The notes: generated by a model not told the origin, from the letters alone. DNA of 64,000 nucleotides from Acanthamoeba castellanii str. Neff (GCF_000313135.1 NW_004457654.1:637506-701505), one strand, 5' to 3'. Shown: positions 11,477 through 24,100, counted from the stretch's first letter. Numbers and translations: made by a program.

Positions 11477-12966
11477 TCAGGGCTTCATCACGAGGATGGC
11501 CTTGCGGTTGCGCTGCGCCTGCGTGGTGCGGTTGAGGGCGGCGGCAAAGTCTTCGAGCGGGTAGCGCTCGGCCCACATGCGGAGGCGCTTGGACTTGACG
11601 AGGTCCCAGCAGGTGTTGATCATGGCGAGGCGCTCCTCGGCCGAGTGCTCCTCCACCCAGCGCGAGAGCCAGAAGCCGCGGAGCTGAATGTTGCGGAAGA
11701 TGAGGAGCGACGTGGGCACCTGAACGGGCTTGCGAGACATGCCGCCATAGGTGACCAGCGTGCTGTCCTTCTCGAGCACGCGGGCGATCTCGGTGGCCGA
11801 CGTGCCGCCGACGCAGTTGAGACCCAGCTTGGGCTTGGGCAGGTCGGAGATGAGCCTGTGGAAAGCGGGGGTGCCCAGCTTGTCCTCGGTCACCACCATG
11901 TAGGCGCCGTACGACTTCATGCGCTCGACGGTGTCGCCAAGGTCGGGCCTGTCCCTGATGATGTTGATCGTCTTCACCTCTCGCTGGGCCGCAAGCTGGA
12001 TCACAGCCTGACCAACCGCGCTGTTGGCGCCGTTCTGGATGATCACATCACCTGTTGCAATACGTCACACCATGCCACATTGTCGCAGAGCGCCGTGAGA
12101 AGGCTCATCCACTAACCGTTGTACAGGAGCAGGCTCAAGAGTGCGAGCTGGGCGAAGTGTGGCGATGACGGTACCAGGCTTGAGGTCGGCGAAATCGTTG
12201 AGCAGCCTGTAGGCAGTGCAGGGGTTGACGGCGATGGCGGCAGCATACTCGGGCTTGATGTCCTTCTTCACCTTCAACAGGGAGCTCTCGGGAGCCACGG
12301 CATGGGTACGCCATGTGCCTGGAGAGCGCCACCACACAGCAAGGCAGCAACGTCAACAAAAAAGGGCGATGCATACTCGCAATTGAGCGAAGCTGCCACT
12401 TGCGCTGGCGCCAATTAAAATGGCGAAGCAGCAGATGAGTAATTAGCGCCAAATTTGGAGGAGGAGGGCGTACCGAAGCCAGGCTTGGCGGGGATGACCC
12501 AATCATCGACGGCGATTCCCTTGACCTTGGAGCCCACAGCGAGCACCTCCGCAACACCCTCGTTGCCACCAACGGCGGGAGCCTTCGGGCCGATCGGGTA
12601 CACACCCTCCACCATGTTCAAGTCGGCGGGATTGATGGGCGCGGCGAGGAAGCCAACGAGCACATCGTTGTCTCCCACCTGCGGCAGCTTCTCGGTTTCG
12701 AGCCTGCAGCGATTTGTAGCCAATTTCGTCCGAGTAAGCAAATGATCTACCGCATCATAATACTGGCTAATGGGTTGCGAATGAATGCGGGGGGGGTGTG
12801 CGTACTTCAGAACCTTCTCGGGCTGGCCAGTGGCGTGATATTTGATGACCTTAGCCTCGGAAGGCAGGGTAGCGAAGAGTCTCGCGGAGAGGACCACCGG
12901 GTTGGCCTGAAGCGAGCGAGTGAGAGTTCGGGGAGCGACCCCAGTGATGGTGAACGTGCGCTTCAT
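11477..12966 (-). CDS. MECR: Mitochondrial trans-2-enoyl-[ACP]/CoA reductase (MECR/ETR1 type)
   Basis: This medium-chain dehydrogenase/reductase performs the last, NADPH-dependent step of mitochondrial type II fatty-acid synthesis, which supplies octanoyl-ACP for lipoate. Four phase-checked exons (12966-12806, 12703-12474, 12318-12175, 12051-11477) encode 369 residues. The first 40 residues are basic, hydroxylated and free of acidic residues, as in a mitochondrial targeting peptide. NPADLNMVEGVYPIGP contains the Tyr that is catalytic in yeast Etr1. NPCTAYRLL and the NADPH-binding NGANSAVGQAVIQLAA are family signatures, and GGMSRKPVQVPTSLLIF and LRGFWLSRW are typical of MECR. It lies head-to-tail with GMD (213 bp gap), but each should have its own promoter. 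General zinc-free quinone reductase is the main alternative; the VYP and GFW motifs favour MECR. Confidence 0.93.
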
Positions 12967-13245
12967 TTCCAAATGCTCTCTGTCTAAATCACAAATAGAT
13001 CTCCTTGTGTTTCTTCTTGCCCCCCCCCCCCGCATAAAACCCTCTTTTTTGCCGGTTTTATTGCGACCCACCAGGTCCATCACAAGTAGAGGAGATGGTG
13101 CAGATGCGCCTGTACAGGTGCACAGCATGCCCGAAAGGAGATAGGAACTTGGCAGTAAGAGAGTAGATGTACACAATGGCGGATGGTGGAGAAGAAAAGA
13201 ATAGAAGGAAGTAGGAAGATGAGAAAACGAGGGAGTTGCGCTTTC

Positions 13246-14505
13246 TTACTTCTTGAGCGGCGTCTTGAGCTCGCTGGCGATCTCCACGAGCACGCCGTTG
13301 AGATCGCGCACGTAGGCCACGACCTGACCCCACGGGAGCGTCTTGGGCAGGGAGACCGACCGCGCCCCGGCCTCCACTGCGCGCTTGTAGTCCCGATGCA
13401 CATCGATCGACGACAGCGCGATCTCCAGGCCCGGCGGGTGCGCGTTGATGTCGTTTGGTCGGAAGTCGATGTGGGCCAGGTTGTTGCGCGCCAGCTCGTT
13501 CGAGGCAAAGGCCAGCGCCGTGGACCCGGTCTCGAGCTCGGCGTACTGCTTGGTCTCGTGCACGAACCGTCGTCGCAGGCCGAATGCGCGCTCGTAGAAG
13601 TCCACCGTCGTCTCCACCTCCCTCACGTACAGTATCGTCTTGCCGAACCTCAGCTGTCGCGGCGCCTTGCCGTAGCTGCCGCCGCCGTCCATCGCATCGT
13701 CCGCCAGCGCGGGCGACGATGTCGACAGCTTCTTCTTCTTCGGCGGCGGCGGTCCCACCAGGCCCGACCCAGCACCCACGATGCTCGCTCTCGGTGGCGG
13801 CGGAAGCGAAGTCTTGGTGGTTGTCGTCGACGTCGCGACTCGCGTGGGGTCCGCCGCAGCCGCGGCGGCGGCCTCAGCTTCGGCCTTGGCAGTGTCCGAC
13901 TTGCGCTTCCGCCCGGCGCCCGCGCGTCGGCCACCGCGGCCGCGCTTGACGATCTTCTGCGTGTTGGCGGGCACCTCACCACTGTCATCGGCGGCCGGCT
14001 GCTGCAGCTGCTGCGTGGTGGCGTGGTGGTCGCCTTCGGATGGCGGCGGAGCCATGAGGCCCAGCTGCTGTGCGGTGGTGCCGTCGAGCGCGGCGGCCGG
14101 CGAGAGGGCACCGGCGCCTTCTTCATCCATGGAGACGAGCTGGACGTGCTGCTGGTCTGGGTGCTGGTGGTGCTGGTCCTTGACGTCGTCGTGTTCAAGG
14201 ACGTGCTCGTGGCCGTGTTCTGAGAGGCTGAGCGGGAGCAGGTGGTGGAGCTCAACACCGACGTCGGTGGGGTGATCTTGATCGTCATCGTGGTGCTCAA
14301 GATTGTTGAGATCGAGCTGCTGAAGATGATGATCCTCCACAACTTCTATGTGATCCTCGTGCACCCCGTGGTGTCCCACATCGGCAGCAGCAAGGGTCGC
14401 CCCCATCATCTCCTCGAAGCGCTTCGAATCGACATCTAATTTGTGATTATGGTCTTCTGCGTCGCTCGCCATGGCTTCGCCTACCTCCACCTCCTTCTCG
14501 TCCAT
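13246..14505 (-). CDS. Intron-less protein with an AT-hook/NLS-like basic segment and a C-terminal VOC (glyoxalase/bleomycin-resistance) domain
   Basis: One 419-codon exon. Residues 1-190 are acidic and rich in His, Gln and Asp. Near 190 the segment VKRGRGGRRAGAGRKRKSD resembles an AT hook or bipartite nuclear signal. An Ala-rich, low-complexity region is followed by the basic PPPKKKKLS. Residues about 285-415 form a VOC fold: GKTILYVREVETTVDFYERA, then AELETGSTALAFAS, AHIDFRPNDINAHPPGLEIA and a closing LNGVLVEIASE. VOC proteins use paired beta-alpha-beta3 modules and often bind a metal; some candidate acidic ligands are present, but no specific enzyme can be named. The C-terminal half resembles bacterial single-domain dioxygenase/glyoxalase relatives, whereas the N-terminal half is eukaryotic in style. 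It is the only clearly intron-less gene in this intron-rich window, which may indicate retroposition or transfer (inference). Confidence 0.8.
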   Translation of the reverse strand: MDEKEVEVGEAMASDAEDHNHKLDVDSKRFEEMMGATLAAADVGHHGVHEDHIEVVEDHHLQQLDLNNLEHHDDDQDHPTDVGVELHHLLPLSLSEHGHEHVLEHDDVKDQHHQHPDQQHVQLVSMDEEGAGALSPAAALDGTTAQQLGLMAPPPSEGDHHATTQQLQQPAADDSGEVPANTQKIVKRGRGGRRAGAGRKRKSDTAKAEAEAAAAAAADPTRVATSTTTTKTSLPPPPRASIVGAGSGLVGPPPPKKKKLSTSSPALADDAMDGGGSYGKAPRQLRFGKTILYVREVETTVDFYERAFGLRRRFVHETKQYAELETGSTALAFASNELARNNLAHIDFRPNDINAHPPGLEIALSSIDVHRDYKRAVEAGARSVSLPKTLPWGQVVAYVRDLNGVLVEIASELKTPLKK

Positions 14506-14794
14506 ACGTCTTAATCTTTCTCTTCGATGTGCCCTTTGCCCCTCGCAAATCCCTCAATTTGATTTGTGTAAAATCGATCTTTGGTCTTGCCTGTCACGTG
14601 GGGCGATTGGTGCGGCCCCGGCCAGTCCTCATTCAAAAAAAAAAAAAAAAAAAAAACGGCCGCCATTTTAGCCGAACGGTCGACAACGGAAACCAGGAGC
14701 ACAAAAAACAAAGAAGAAGAAACACCTTTTTGTATTATTTATTTTTCGGTATTGTGTAGAGCGACGTTGCGACCAAGACTTTGAATTCGATCGA
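14506..14794. promoter_or_regulatory. Divergent intergenic region between the VOC gene and STAT
   Basis: Both genes start outward from these 289 bp, so it should hold both promoters. A run of about 20 A lies at 14636-14656. No convincing TATA box was identified. Confidence 0.5.
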
Positions 14795-17759
14795 ATGGAG
14801 CCGCAGTGGCCTGGTGCTGGGGACGAAATAGGAGGCCTTTCATCCTGGCTCCTCGAGCTTGGGTTCGGCTCTCCTCATTTTGTTTAATCTGCATCCCCCC
14901 TCCACTTTTTTGTCTGGCTCCTCGAACTTGTCCATCCGTAAATTAAATTACGATTTCGTGTTTGCTGGGCTCTATTCAAATTGCGTTTCTTTATTTGCTT
15001 GTAGAGTGGAAGGAGGCGGCCTGAACCACAGCGGCAATGGGCTTGGCAGTTCCGGGAACAGCAGCGGGGGCCTCCTCAACTCGGGCGGCGGCAGCTTGAG
15101 CGGAAGTGGCGGCAGCGGCAGCGGGGCGTGGGGCCTCGACCGCAGCCTCGTGGCCGACTTCATGGAGAACATCTTTGCCGACACTGCCCTGGGCAGCAGC
15201 GGCAACACCCCGCTCTCTCTGTCCGGCAACACCAACAACTCTTCTTCTTCCTCCTCTTCCTTCTCCACCGGCGCCATGCCCTCCTTCGCTCCCCAGACAA
15301 CATCACAGCAACAGCAACAGCCACCACAGCTCCAGCTGCACTACTCCACCTCTCCTTCTACTTCTTCTTCTGCTTCCTCCACGTCTTCCTCTCCCACAGC
15401 GCAGATGCCCACACTCCAGCTCCATCAGCAGTATCAGCAGCCGCAGCAGCAGCCCCAGTTTCAACCGCAGCACCCGCAGCAGCAGCACTACTCGCAACTG
15501 CCGCCCTTCCAACCGCAGCAGACCCAACAGCAGCAGCCTCAGTTCCAGGGCTACCAGCCGCAGCAGCAGCCGCAGCCGCAGCAGAGCGTGGCGATTGGCG
15601 GCGGGAAGCAGATCAGCATTCCCTCGTTTGCGCCGCCGACGCCCACGCCGGTGTTTCCGCCGCAGACGCCGCCCGGGCTCGCGCCGTCGCTCACCCCGAT
15701 GGGGTCGCCCGCGCCCATGTCGCCCACGGGCGGGCTGCGGCTCGAGATGAAGCCCAAGCTCGAGTACACCGAGTCGGCGTCCATGACGAGCGGCAAGGTG
15801 GTGCACACGAGCTTCCTGCTCCAGCGCCAGCCCGTGCTCGACTCGCTGTGGGACCTCCAGCGCACCCAGAACACGCAGCTCGAACTCGTGCGCGCCAAGC
15901 AGAAGCAGCTCTTCCTCGCACCTGAGAAGAACCTGTTCGAGGTACTATTACGGCGTTAGCACAGCTCTGGTTTGATAGTGCTGGGTGAGCTGAACCGTGT
16001 GTGTGTATATATATATATATATATCTACGACAAACGCAGGAGGTGTACCGATTGCAGGTCGATTTGCGCAACCGGGTTGACGCCGAACTCAGGGCGGTGG
16101 AGCAGCTCTATCAGAACACGGTGCTCACTCTCGGCGACCTGAACAAGTGGCTCTCCCTCAGGCACCAGGTATTGGCCATTGGCTACACACTTGCGCTCGA
16201 GCCCGCACACTTCTAAGACGCAACTTTGTTCGACGTGCAGTTTGCCATTCAGTCGAGCCAGCTGGACCTCTACCAGCGTGAGCTGCTCCAGCTCACCGAG
16301 CACAAGGCCGGCGGGGCGCAGTGCTTCGCCACGCTGGCCATGACGGAGCGGCCCGCCTCGTCCGTCATCTTCAAGGGCAAGCACTTTGGCCAGCCCTACG
16401 TTGTACATCTACTCACCGGTAACTACTCTACTACTACACGCATTCCACGCATTCCTCGACACACCAGTCGCGCTAACCGCATTCGGTGCCAATCGCGCAG
16501 GCGCAAACGTGGACTTGACGTGCGTGAGCAAGGTCAAGGCGTCCATTGTCTGCGAATCGCACCTGTGGAAGGGCAAGGTCGCCAAGAAGTCCATGAACGA
16601 GGACACCAAGGTGATCGAGCTGCACCAGCACGTCGTCCAGTTCCAGCCCAAGTTCCTGGTAGGCACGCGCAAGAACGCGGTCAACCTGCGGTTCTCGGTG
16701 GCCGTGCGGAGCGACGACGCCGTCCACACGATCGAATCCGACCTCTCCAACCCATTCATCGTCATCACCAACGAGTGCCAATGGGCCGAAGCCGAAGGCA
16801 CACTCATCAAAAAAGGTATGTCGCACACGCGTATCGCACGCGCACGACCGCACACGCACACCGAGGCTCACACCTGTGGATGTGTTGTTTGTGCAGAGGC
16901 GTTTGGAGGCCACCTGGAGATTCCCTGGGCGCGGTTCGCCAACGTGTTCCACATGCACTTCATCCGAGCCACGCGGCAGGACGTCAACAAGCCAGCGCGT
17001 GCCTTCCACGCCGGCGATTTTGAGTACCTGCACGACAAGTTTTTCGGCAACAAGCAGATGGTCTCCTACAAGGACTTTGATCAGGTACGCCTCTCTCTTC
17101 TCTTCTTTGTCATCTCTCCAGTTTACTCACCCACCCACACACACACACACCACCGCACACACTGCACACCACACCGACCGCGCGCGCACACATCACACAC
17201 ATCACACACACCACAACAGTTCTGGTCGTGGTTCGGCAAGGGCCTGCACATCTTGCGTTATCAGCGGCACGTGGGGAACCTGTGGAAGAGCGGTCTCGTG
17301 TACGGGTTCATCGCCAAGGACGCCGTGCATCGGGCTCTCTCCAACGAACGGCCGGGCTCCTTCCTCGTCCGCTTCTCCGAGAACCACGCCGGCTCCTTCG
17401 CCGTCGCCTACAAGCACATCGAGGCACTCACCTTCCCATTGCCTGTGTGTCGTGCGTGTCGCGTGTGTCGTGTGTCGTGCGTGTCGCGTGTGCCCTCGTG
17501 ATCTGATGATGGTGATGATGACGATGTGCAGGAGGTGAAGCACTATCTGGTGAAGCCGGACGACATCGCGGGGCCGAAGAAGACGCTGCCGGACTTCCTG
17601 CAGGAGTGACCGCAGTTCGTCTACGTGCTGCGCCTGGCCATCGACCCCGACGGGCGGCCGCTCCTCACCTCCCACCGCAAGGACGCCGTCCTGGACCCCT
17701 TCCTCTCCCACCGCCCGTCCGTCTCCGCCCCCGGCTACGACGAACTTCCCCACGAGTGA
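14795..17759 (+). CDS. STAT-family transcription factor with an in-frame UGA near the end of its SH2 domain
   Basis: Eight phase-checked exons: 14795-14862, 15005-15941, 16040-16168, 16241-16418, 16501-16815, 16897-17084, 17220-17444 and 17532 onward. Residues 1-270 are Gly/Ser- then Gln/Pro-rich, as in Dictyostelium STATs. A coiled-coil segment follows ([20 protein letters not shown]), then the STAT DNA-binding fold, with [20 protein letters not shown] and [15 protein letters not shown]. The linker is [18 protein letters not shown], and the SH2 domain has [19 protein letters not shown] with the phosphate-binding Arg in LVRFS. The frame meets TGA at 17607 after LPDFLQE (705 residues) but continues cleanly in the same frame as [16 protein letters not shown] to a second stop at 17757. 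That tail contains [11 protein letters not shown], a candidate for the C-terminal tyrosine that STAT SH2 domains bind on dimerisation. The start uses ATG 14795, whose 68-nt exon joins in phase. Confidence 0.92.
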
Positions 17760-18143
17760 GCGAACGGACGAGCAATCGAGCTCCTCTCCTCTTCTCCTCT
17801 TTCTCCTCTTTCTCTTTTGCTTCTCTCCTTGTGTACACAAAATAGTCTTAGTTTGCATTTCATGCCATTTTTCCTCATCATTGCGGGTAGCACAATGACA
17901 CAATCTTGTCTTGGCTTGTATGCCTTGGTGCCAGGCAGATTGATGATCATGTGCCTCATCAAGACAAACACTTGTGGAGATGGAGCAGCCAGTGCTACTA
18001 TGCAGAATGTTCAGGAGCTAACTTGCTTGACCCATTTCTCCAGTATTTTCTTGGCTGTAGTTTATTGAATTGAATAAATTAATTTGCCGTTGGTTGGGGA
18101 CAACCTGCCTGGCCTCCGCGGGTGTTGTTGCGAGATTGCATAG
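17760..18143. other. Intergenic region after STAT with a CpG-free stretch
   Basis: No gene is seen. A pyrimidine-rich tract (17780-17830) follows the STAT stop. From 17886 to 18087 there is no CG dinucleotide. The RhoGEF gene begins at 18144. Confidence 0.6.
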
Positions 18144-21100
18144 ATGGAGGGTCCCACCCCGAGGGGGCGAGCCGCCACAACGGCCACGTCGGCCCTCGTG
18201 GGCCTCATCCAGGATGCCGCCTCCGCCCGCCAGCTCCTCGACGAGGTACTGCTGCCCCATGTTGCCCCAACATCATTATTGCCACAAGGTTGTGTTGTGT
18301 CGCGGTCTTGGCTTCAATGTAGATGGGGGGGGGCAATGCAACTCAGGCGCAGGCGGTGTTGGACGAGCGCCGGCGAAGCGACCAGAGAGAAGGTGGTGGT
18401 GCAAACGAGGCGGTTGTCCAGGCGCACCAGGCGGTGGAGGTGCTGGTGGCAGCGGCTCTGGCCCACGAAGACGTTGCGATCACACCATCGTCGTCGTCTT
18501 CTTCTTCTTCTTCTTCATCAACACACCAACAGCAGATGGTGCTGCCCCGACCGAGCGCGCAGCGGCAGCGCGTCCAGTTGCGTGCGGCGACGCGGAAGCT
18601 GCGCGCGGCGCTCCACCTGGCCCTCCACCCGCCCTTCGCGGCCTCGCTCCTCCTCTCCCACCACTCTGCGCGCCACCTGTGGACCTCCAACCCGCTCGGC
18701 CCGCTGGTACTCCTCATTCTTCGTTCTTCTTCGCTCTTCGCTTTTCGTTCTTTGCTTCGTTCTTTCCTCAACCCACTCGCGATGACGGCGCCCGACACCT
18801 TAAACAGGCGTGCACGATGGAGTGGGATCGCTTTAAGAAGGCGTTCGTGGCCTATGCCAAGGAGCACATCGACGTGCCCACGAGCCGGGAGCTGGACCTG
18901 CTGTGCCGCGTGCTGACCGACGCACCGCAAGGCGCGCCGACATTGAGCGCCGCCGCCTTGACCACCAGCGGAGGCGGGACCAAGCTGCAGCAGGCTCCGG
19001 TCACCCTCGTCGGTCTCGCCCTCTTCACCGACCGGTGGGGCGTCCTCGGCTCCTTTCTTCGACTCACCCGCAGCGGTGCGCACCTAGATTCGACACGACA
19101 CGACACGACACGACACGACACGACACGACACGACACGACACGACACGACACGACATGACACGACACGACACGACACGACACGACGCACGCACGGGCGCGA
19201 AGGGTGGAATCGCTGATGATGATTTATTGGGCGCGGCCGCAGAGGCGATGCCCAGGCTGGGCGGGGAGGTGGTCGTGGTCGAGGGCGTGGGCGAAAAGGA
19301 TCTGCTCTACGGTATCGTTCCCCCTCTCCCCCTCACACAATGTGCAGATTTCTGATCGGCAGCCCAACAGGCGAACCTGTGCGCGCCTATCTCGACGCAT
19401 GCGGAACGGTTCATCGCGTACGTGCTCACCGCTCCTATAATGTGTAGATATATGTCAACATATCAATATATACGCTTATGTGATGACGATGACGCTTGCT
19501 GCTTAACGTGATTGTCGTTATCAGTACCGGGCGGTGAAGGGCGGTGTGGCAGTGGAGTTCGAGGAGGAGAGCGGCGTGATGTACCATATCATGGGCGACG
19601 CGAAGGAGAAGGGTCCGCTGGCCAAGAAGAAGGTCGCGCCCGCGCCCGCCTCGACGACCTCAATCGACGACATCGCCCAGCTGTTGGGCAAGGCCAAGGC
19701 CGGCGGCAAGCAGAAGAAGGAAAACTCCAAGATCTCTTCGGCCCTTCTCGAGGAGTTCCTCCTCCAGCACAAGCTCCTCGAAGACGAGGTGCGCCATCGC
19801 CACGTCAGCAACCACCTTCATGATAGCAACAACCACTCTTCGGGGTGATGCGATGACGTCACGCGGCTTTCTTAACCGTCTGACTGGCGTGTGATTGTTG
19901 ATTGGTTGGTCGGCCAACAAGGTGGTGGCATTGGAGAAACGGGTGGCGAGCGAGGCCGGCGAGGAGGCGGCGTGGAGCGTGGCCGAGATCGAGAGGAAGC
20001 GGGAGGAGATGTCCTTCGCGATGAAGGTTCTCGACATCCTCTCCCCGCCCTCCGTCAGCAGCGGGTCGGCCATCATCACCTCCTCGCGCGACACCAAGTC
20101 CAACAAAGACAAGAAGGTGTGTGCCGTGCCGTGTCGTGCCGTGCCGTGTCGTGTCGTGTGTGTACACTGATGGCGGGCGGCAGCAGAACAAGAAGAAGTC
20201 GCTCTCGGAGGCCAAGGCCAAGCGGCTCACGGTGGACCTGTCTTCCCTGCGCAAGAACTCGTACCGCATCAACCCGGCCGCCACCCGATCGGCTGACCCG
20301 CTCCTGTCTCCTCGCTCGTACGCCTCCTATTCCCCCCCCTTGAACTGAGGCGACCGCTCATCAACGCAATGTGCAGTGGAGGCGAGGCCGCCTCGTCGCC
20401 GTCTCCGTCGCCTCCGCCTTCGCCGTTGTCGTCGTCATCGTCGTCGCCCTCTCGGGGCATCTCGTTCGTGCAGCCCTCGGCCGGCGCCGCCGCAGGGTCG
20501 GCCATGCCACCTCCGCCGCAGCTGCGGCTTCAGCAGATGTTCGACCCGCCGCCGCCTGTCGTTCGCATTGCGCTTCCATCACCCGACATCGCCGCCGCCG
20601 ACGCCGACGACGACGCCGGCTCGATGCCACCGCCGCCGATCCCCACGCGGCTGCAGTTCGAGCCGAGACCCGATCCCAGCTTCACGCCCATACCCTCGCC
20701 CCACTCGCCGCCCGCGTTGTCCACGCCGCCTCGCCCCTCGTCGACCCACACGGCGAGGGGACCGTCATCGCCGCTATCGATGTCGACAAGCCGCCGCAGT
20801 TCGACTCCCGGCGGCGATGGTAGCGATCATAAGATGACTACCACCGTCGCGGCTGCCGCTTCGAATGGTGCCTCGGCGCAGCTGCACGCGGCGGCGGAGG
20901 TCGACGTGCCGCCTGCGAGGACCAGCGCGCAACACAAAGAAGCGTCGCGACGGCATCGATCGAACTTGGCCACCGAGATCGAAGACATATTTGGCCGTGT
21001 AAAATATCTCGGTATGTCTATGTGTCGTGTGTCGTGTGTCGTGCCGTGTGCGGTGTAAAGAAACACATGTGGCTGAAGATTGGTTCGGCTCCCGATGATC

Positions 21101-24100
21101 ACAGAATCCACGTTTGCGGAGAAGGAAGAGGAGCTGTGGGCGCTCGAAGAGCGGCTCGAGCGCGACCGGACGGCACTCGACCAACGCGTCGCCGCTGCTG
21201 CGCGCACCCAAGCCGAACTCCACGCCGCCGCCGCCGAGATCGAGCAAAAGCGTCGGCAAGTCGACGAGAAAGACGCTGGGCTCGCCGAGCGCGAGCGCCG
21301 CGTGGCCGAGGCCCAGAAGCGCAACGACGAGGCCCAGCGCGACCTCAGCCGACGCGAGGCCGACTGCGCGCGGCGGCAGGCCGAGCAGGAGGACGAGCAG
21401 GCCCGGCTGCGCGACGAGAAGGAGGTCCTGCGCAAGGACCGGCAGCGGCAGATGGCGTTCCTGCTGCAGGCCGAGCAGGACCTCGAGGCCCGCGACAGTG
21501 AGGGGCAGCAGCTGCTCAAGCAGCGCCAGGCCCTCGTGCGACAGAAAGAGGACGAGCTGCAGCGACGTCAGCAATCGGTATGAGCCCGCCGCACACAGCG
21601 CACGCGTGTTGCATTCTTTGAATTCTGATCCATTTGTGTGGCGCAGTTGTTTGAGCGGGAGCAGGAGCTGGAGCGATCGGGCGGCGGGGCCGGTAGCGTG
21701 ACGGGTGTCGACCACAAATCGCAGGCGGCGACGGAGGAAGCCCTGCGGCTGGCCAACGAGGCCGTCGCCCGCCTGGAGCTGGCGGCATTTGAAAAAGACC
21801 AGGAGATCGCCCGGCTCACCAAGGCCCTGGAGGCGTACGTTCCTCGAATTTGTTTTTCATGTGGGCACCCCCCCCCAATGATCTCACACATGCGTTTGTG
21901 TGGTGATGCCAGAGCGGCGGCGGCAGCGGCTGCGGCGACAGTGACGGCGCAAGAATCCAAGGCCGTGGGCAAGCTGTCCGTGTGCGCCATGTGCAAGGAC
22001 TCCATCAGCCATTCCCTCGCCGAGCCCAACGACCCCGACGACGACCCGTCGACCATCTCCTTCGCCATGGTCAAGGGCCGCTTCCCCGTACGCACGCACT
22101 ACTCCCATGCGCAAACATTCGTCGAATCATTTTGTTTCTTCTTTTCATTGTTCACATTCCTCGCTCTCGGATTTCAGGCGCCGCCTCGGGTGAGCCACCC
22201 GACGCCGGGCAGGTCGCGGACGGCCTCGTCCGAGGTGGTGGCGGGCACAACCACCGGAATCTCGCTGCCCCCGCCACTCGTGTTCCACGCCCGGCCAACG
22301 GCGACGATGACGTCATCTCTTCCGCCGGCCCTGCCGCTCCCGCCACCGATCACGTCGTCGTTGCTGACGTCAGCATCGTCGCCATCCCCGGTGCCTCGCT
22401 CCCTCCCGCCTCCGCCCGTCGACGACACCGCAGACTTTGCGGCGTTGTCGGCCGACAGTTCGTTCTTTTCGGTGCCCACCGACCTGCCCTCGCCCTTCAG
22501 CACGCCGCTCCCGCCTGTCGACATGTCGACACCATGGGCGCCCACCGACCTCCCGCCGCCGCCGCTGCCCTCGCCCTTCTGCTCCCCGCGACCCTTCGAC
22601 AGTGTCGACGACGACAATAATGGGAACGACGACGATGACAGGTTCCTGGGCCTGCAGCCTGCGACCACCCCGCCGCCGCCACCGCCGGCGCCGCTGCTCT
22701 TCATCCCGTCGGCGCTCACCCTCACCCTCACGCTGGCCACGCTCGAGCGCCTCTCGGCCCTGCCCGACGCGGCCGTCCGAAGAATGCAGAAGGTATGCGC
22801 ACGTGGCGCCGTGAGGAATGTGAACGTGTGCATTCCTCAATCATTGGTCGTGATGGGCCACGCGCTGTCGTCATTAGGTGGTGCGCGGGTGGCTCTTCAG
22901 GCGGAGGGCGAGGCGGCTGACGTGTTGGGTGGCCTCCACGCCGGAGATCGACCTCATTCGCACCCGCAACCGGGCCTTTGACGAGTTGGTCGACACCGAG
23001 CGGTCCTACGTCCAATGCCTTAACGACTGCCGCGAGGTGCGCCCAGTCCGTGCCATCGAACCAATCTGACATTCTTATGTGCGTGTGCGGTGTGTGCGAA
23101 GGCTTATTTGGCGCCGTTGTACTCGGCGGCGGCTGCGGCGCGGTCCCTGGGAGACGACAGCTTCGTCACCGAAGAACAGCTCAAAGGTGAAGCCGGGCAA
23201 AAATCTAAAACTCTTCACATTCCTCATACTTTACCTGTCCGAGTGCAGAGATATTCGGCGACTTCGAGCTGATCGTGCAGGTCAATCTCAAATTCCTGGT
23301 CGAACTGGAAGACTGCGCCCGCGAATGGCACAACAAACCGCACGCCGGCCCCATCCTACACGCCTGGGCACGCCTCCACTCTCTCTCCCCACCACTTTCC
23401 ACTTCTCCTGACTGTGCGTGTGCGGTGGTGTGCGGTGTGTGTCGTGTGTGTGTGCGGTGTGTGTGGTGTGTGCAGATGCCGGTGATGAAGCTCTACGCGG
23501 GGTATGTGAAGAACTACGACCAAACGGAGGCGGCACTGCACAAGCACGAAAAGCGCGCGCGGTTCGCGGCCCTCATCAAGGAGTGCAAGGCCATGCCGGC
23601 CAACCGACGCAAGCTGCCCCTGTCGGCCTACCTCATCATGCCCATCCAGCGCGTCGCCAGGTATGCCGCAACCGCACACGCACACGCACTGCCGCACACA
23701 CTCACGAACCGCACGCGCACGAATCCAAGGTATCGGTTGCTGGCGCTGGAGATCCTGCGACACACGCCGGAAGAGCACCTGGATCGGAGCCAGATGGAGG
23801 CGGCCGTCGAGCAGCTGCAGGCGCTCTGCGCCACCATCAACGACTCCAAGCGCGACGCCGATTCGCGCAAGATGTCGCTCCACCTCATCGCCCACCGCAT
23901 TTCCGGCGCGCCCGTACGCATTCCACACATACCTCTGGCGCTGGCGCCCATTTGTTGACGCTAACCACCTTAAACACACGCACACGCACCATCGCACACG
24001 CACCATCGCACACGCACCATCGCACACGCACCATCGCACACGCGCACACAGGCGTCGCTGGCGTCGCCGTCGCGGGTGTTCATCATGGAGGGCCCGCTGT

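Noticed and set aside
17607..17609. STAT UGA as a selenocysteine codon
   Set aside because: No selenoprotein family relation; no SECIS-like hairpin was recognised downstream. Readthrough, mutation or error are simpler.
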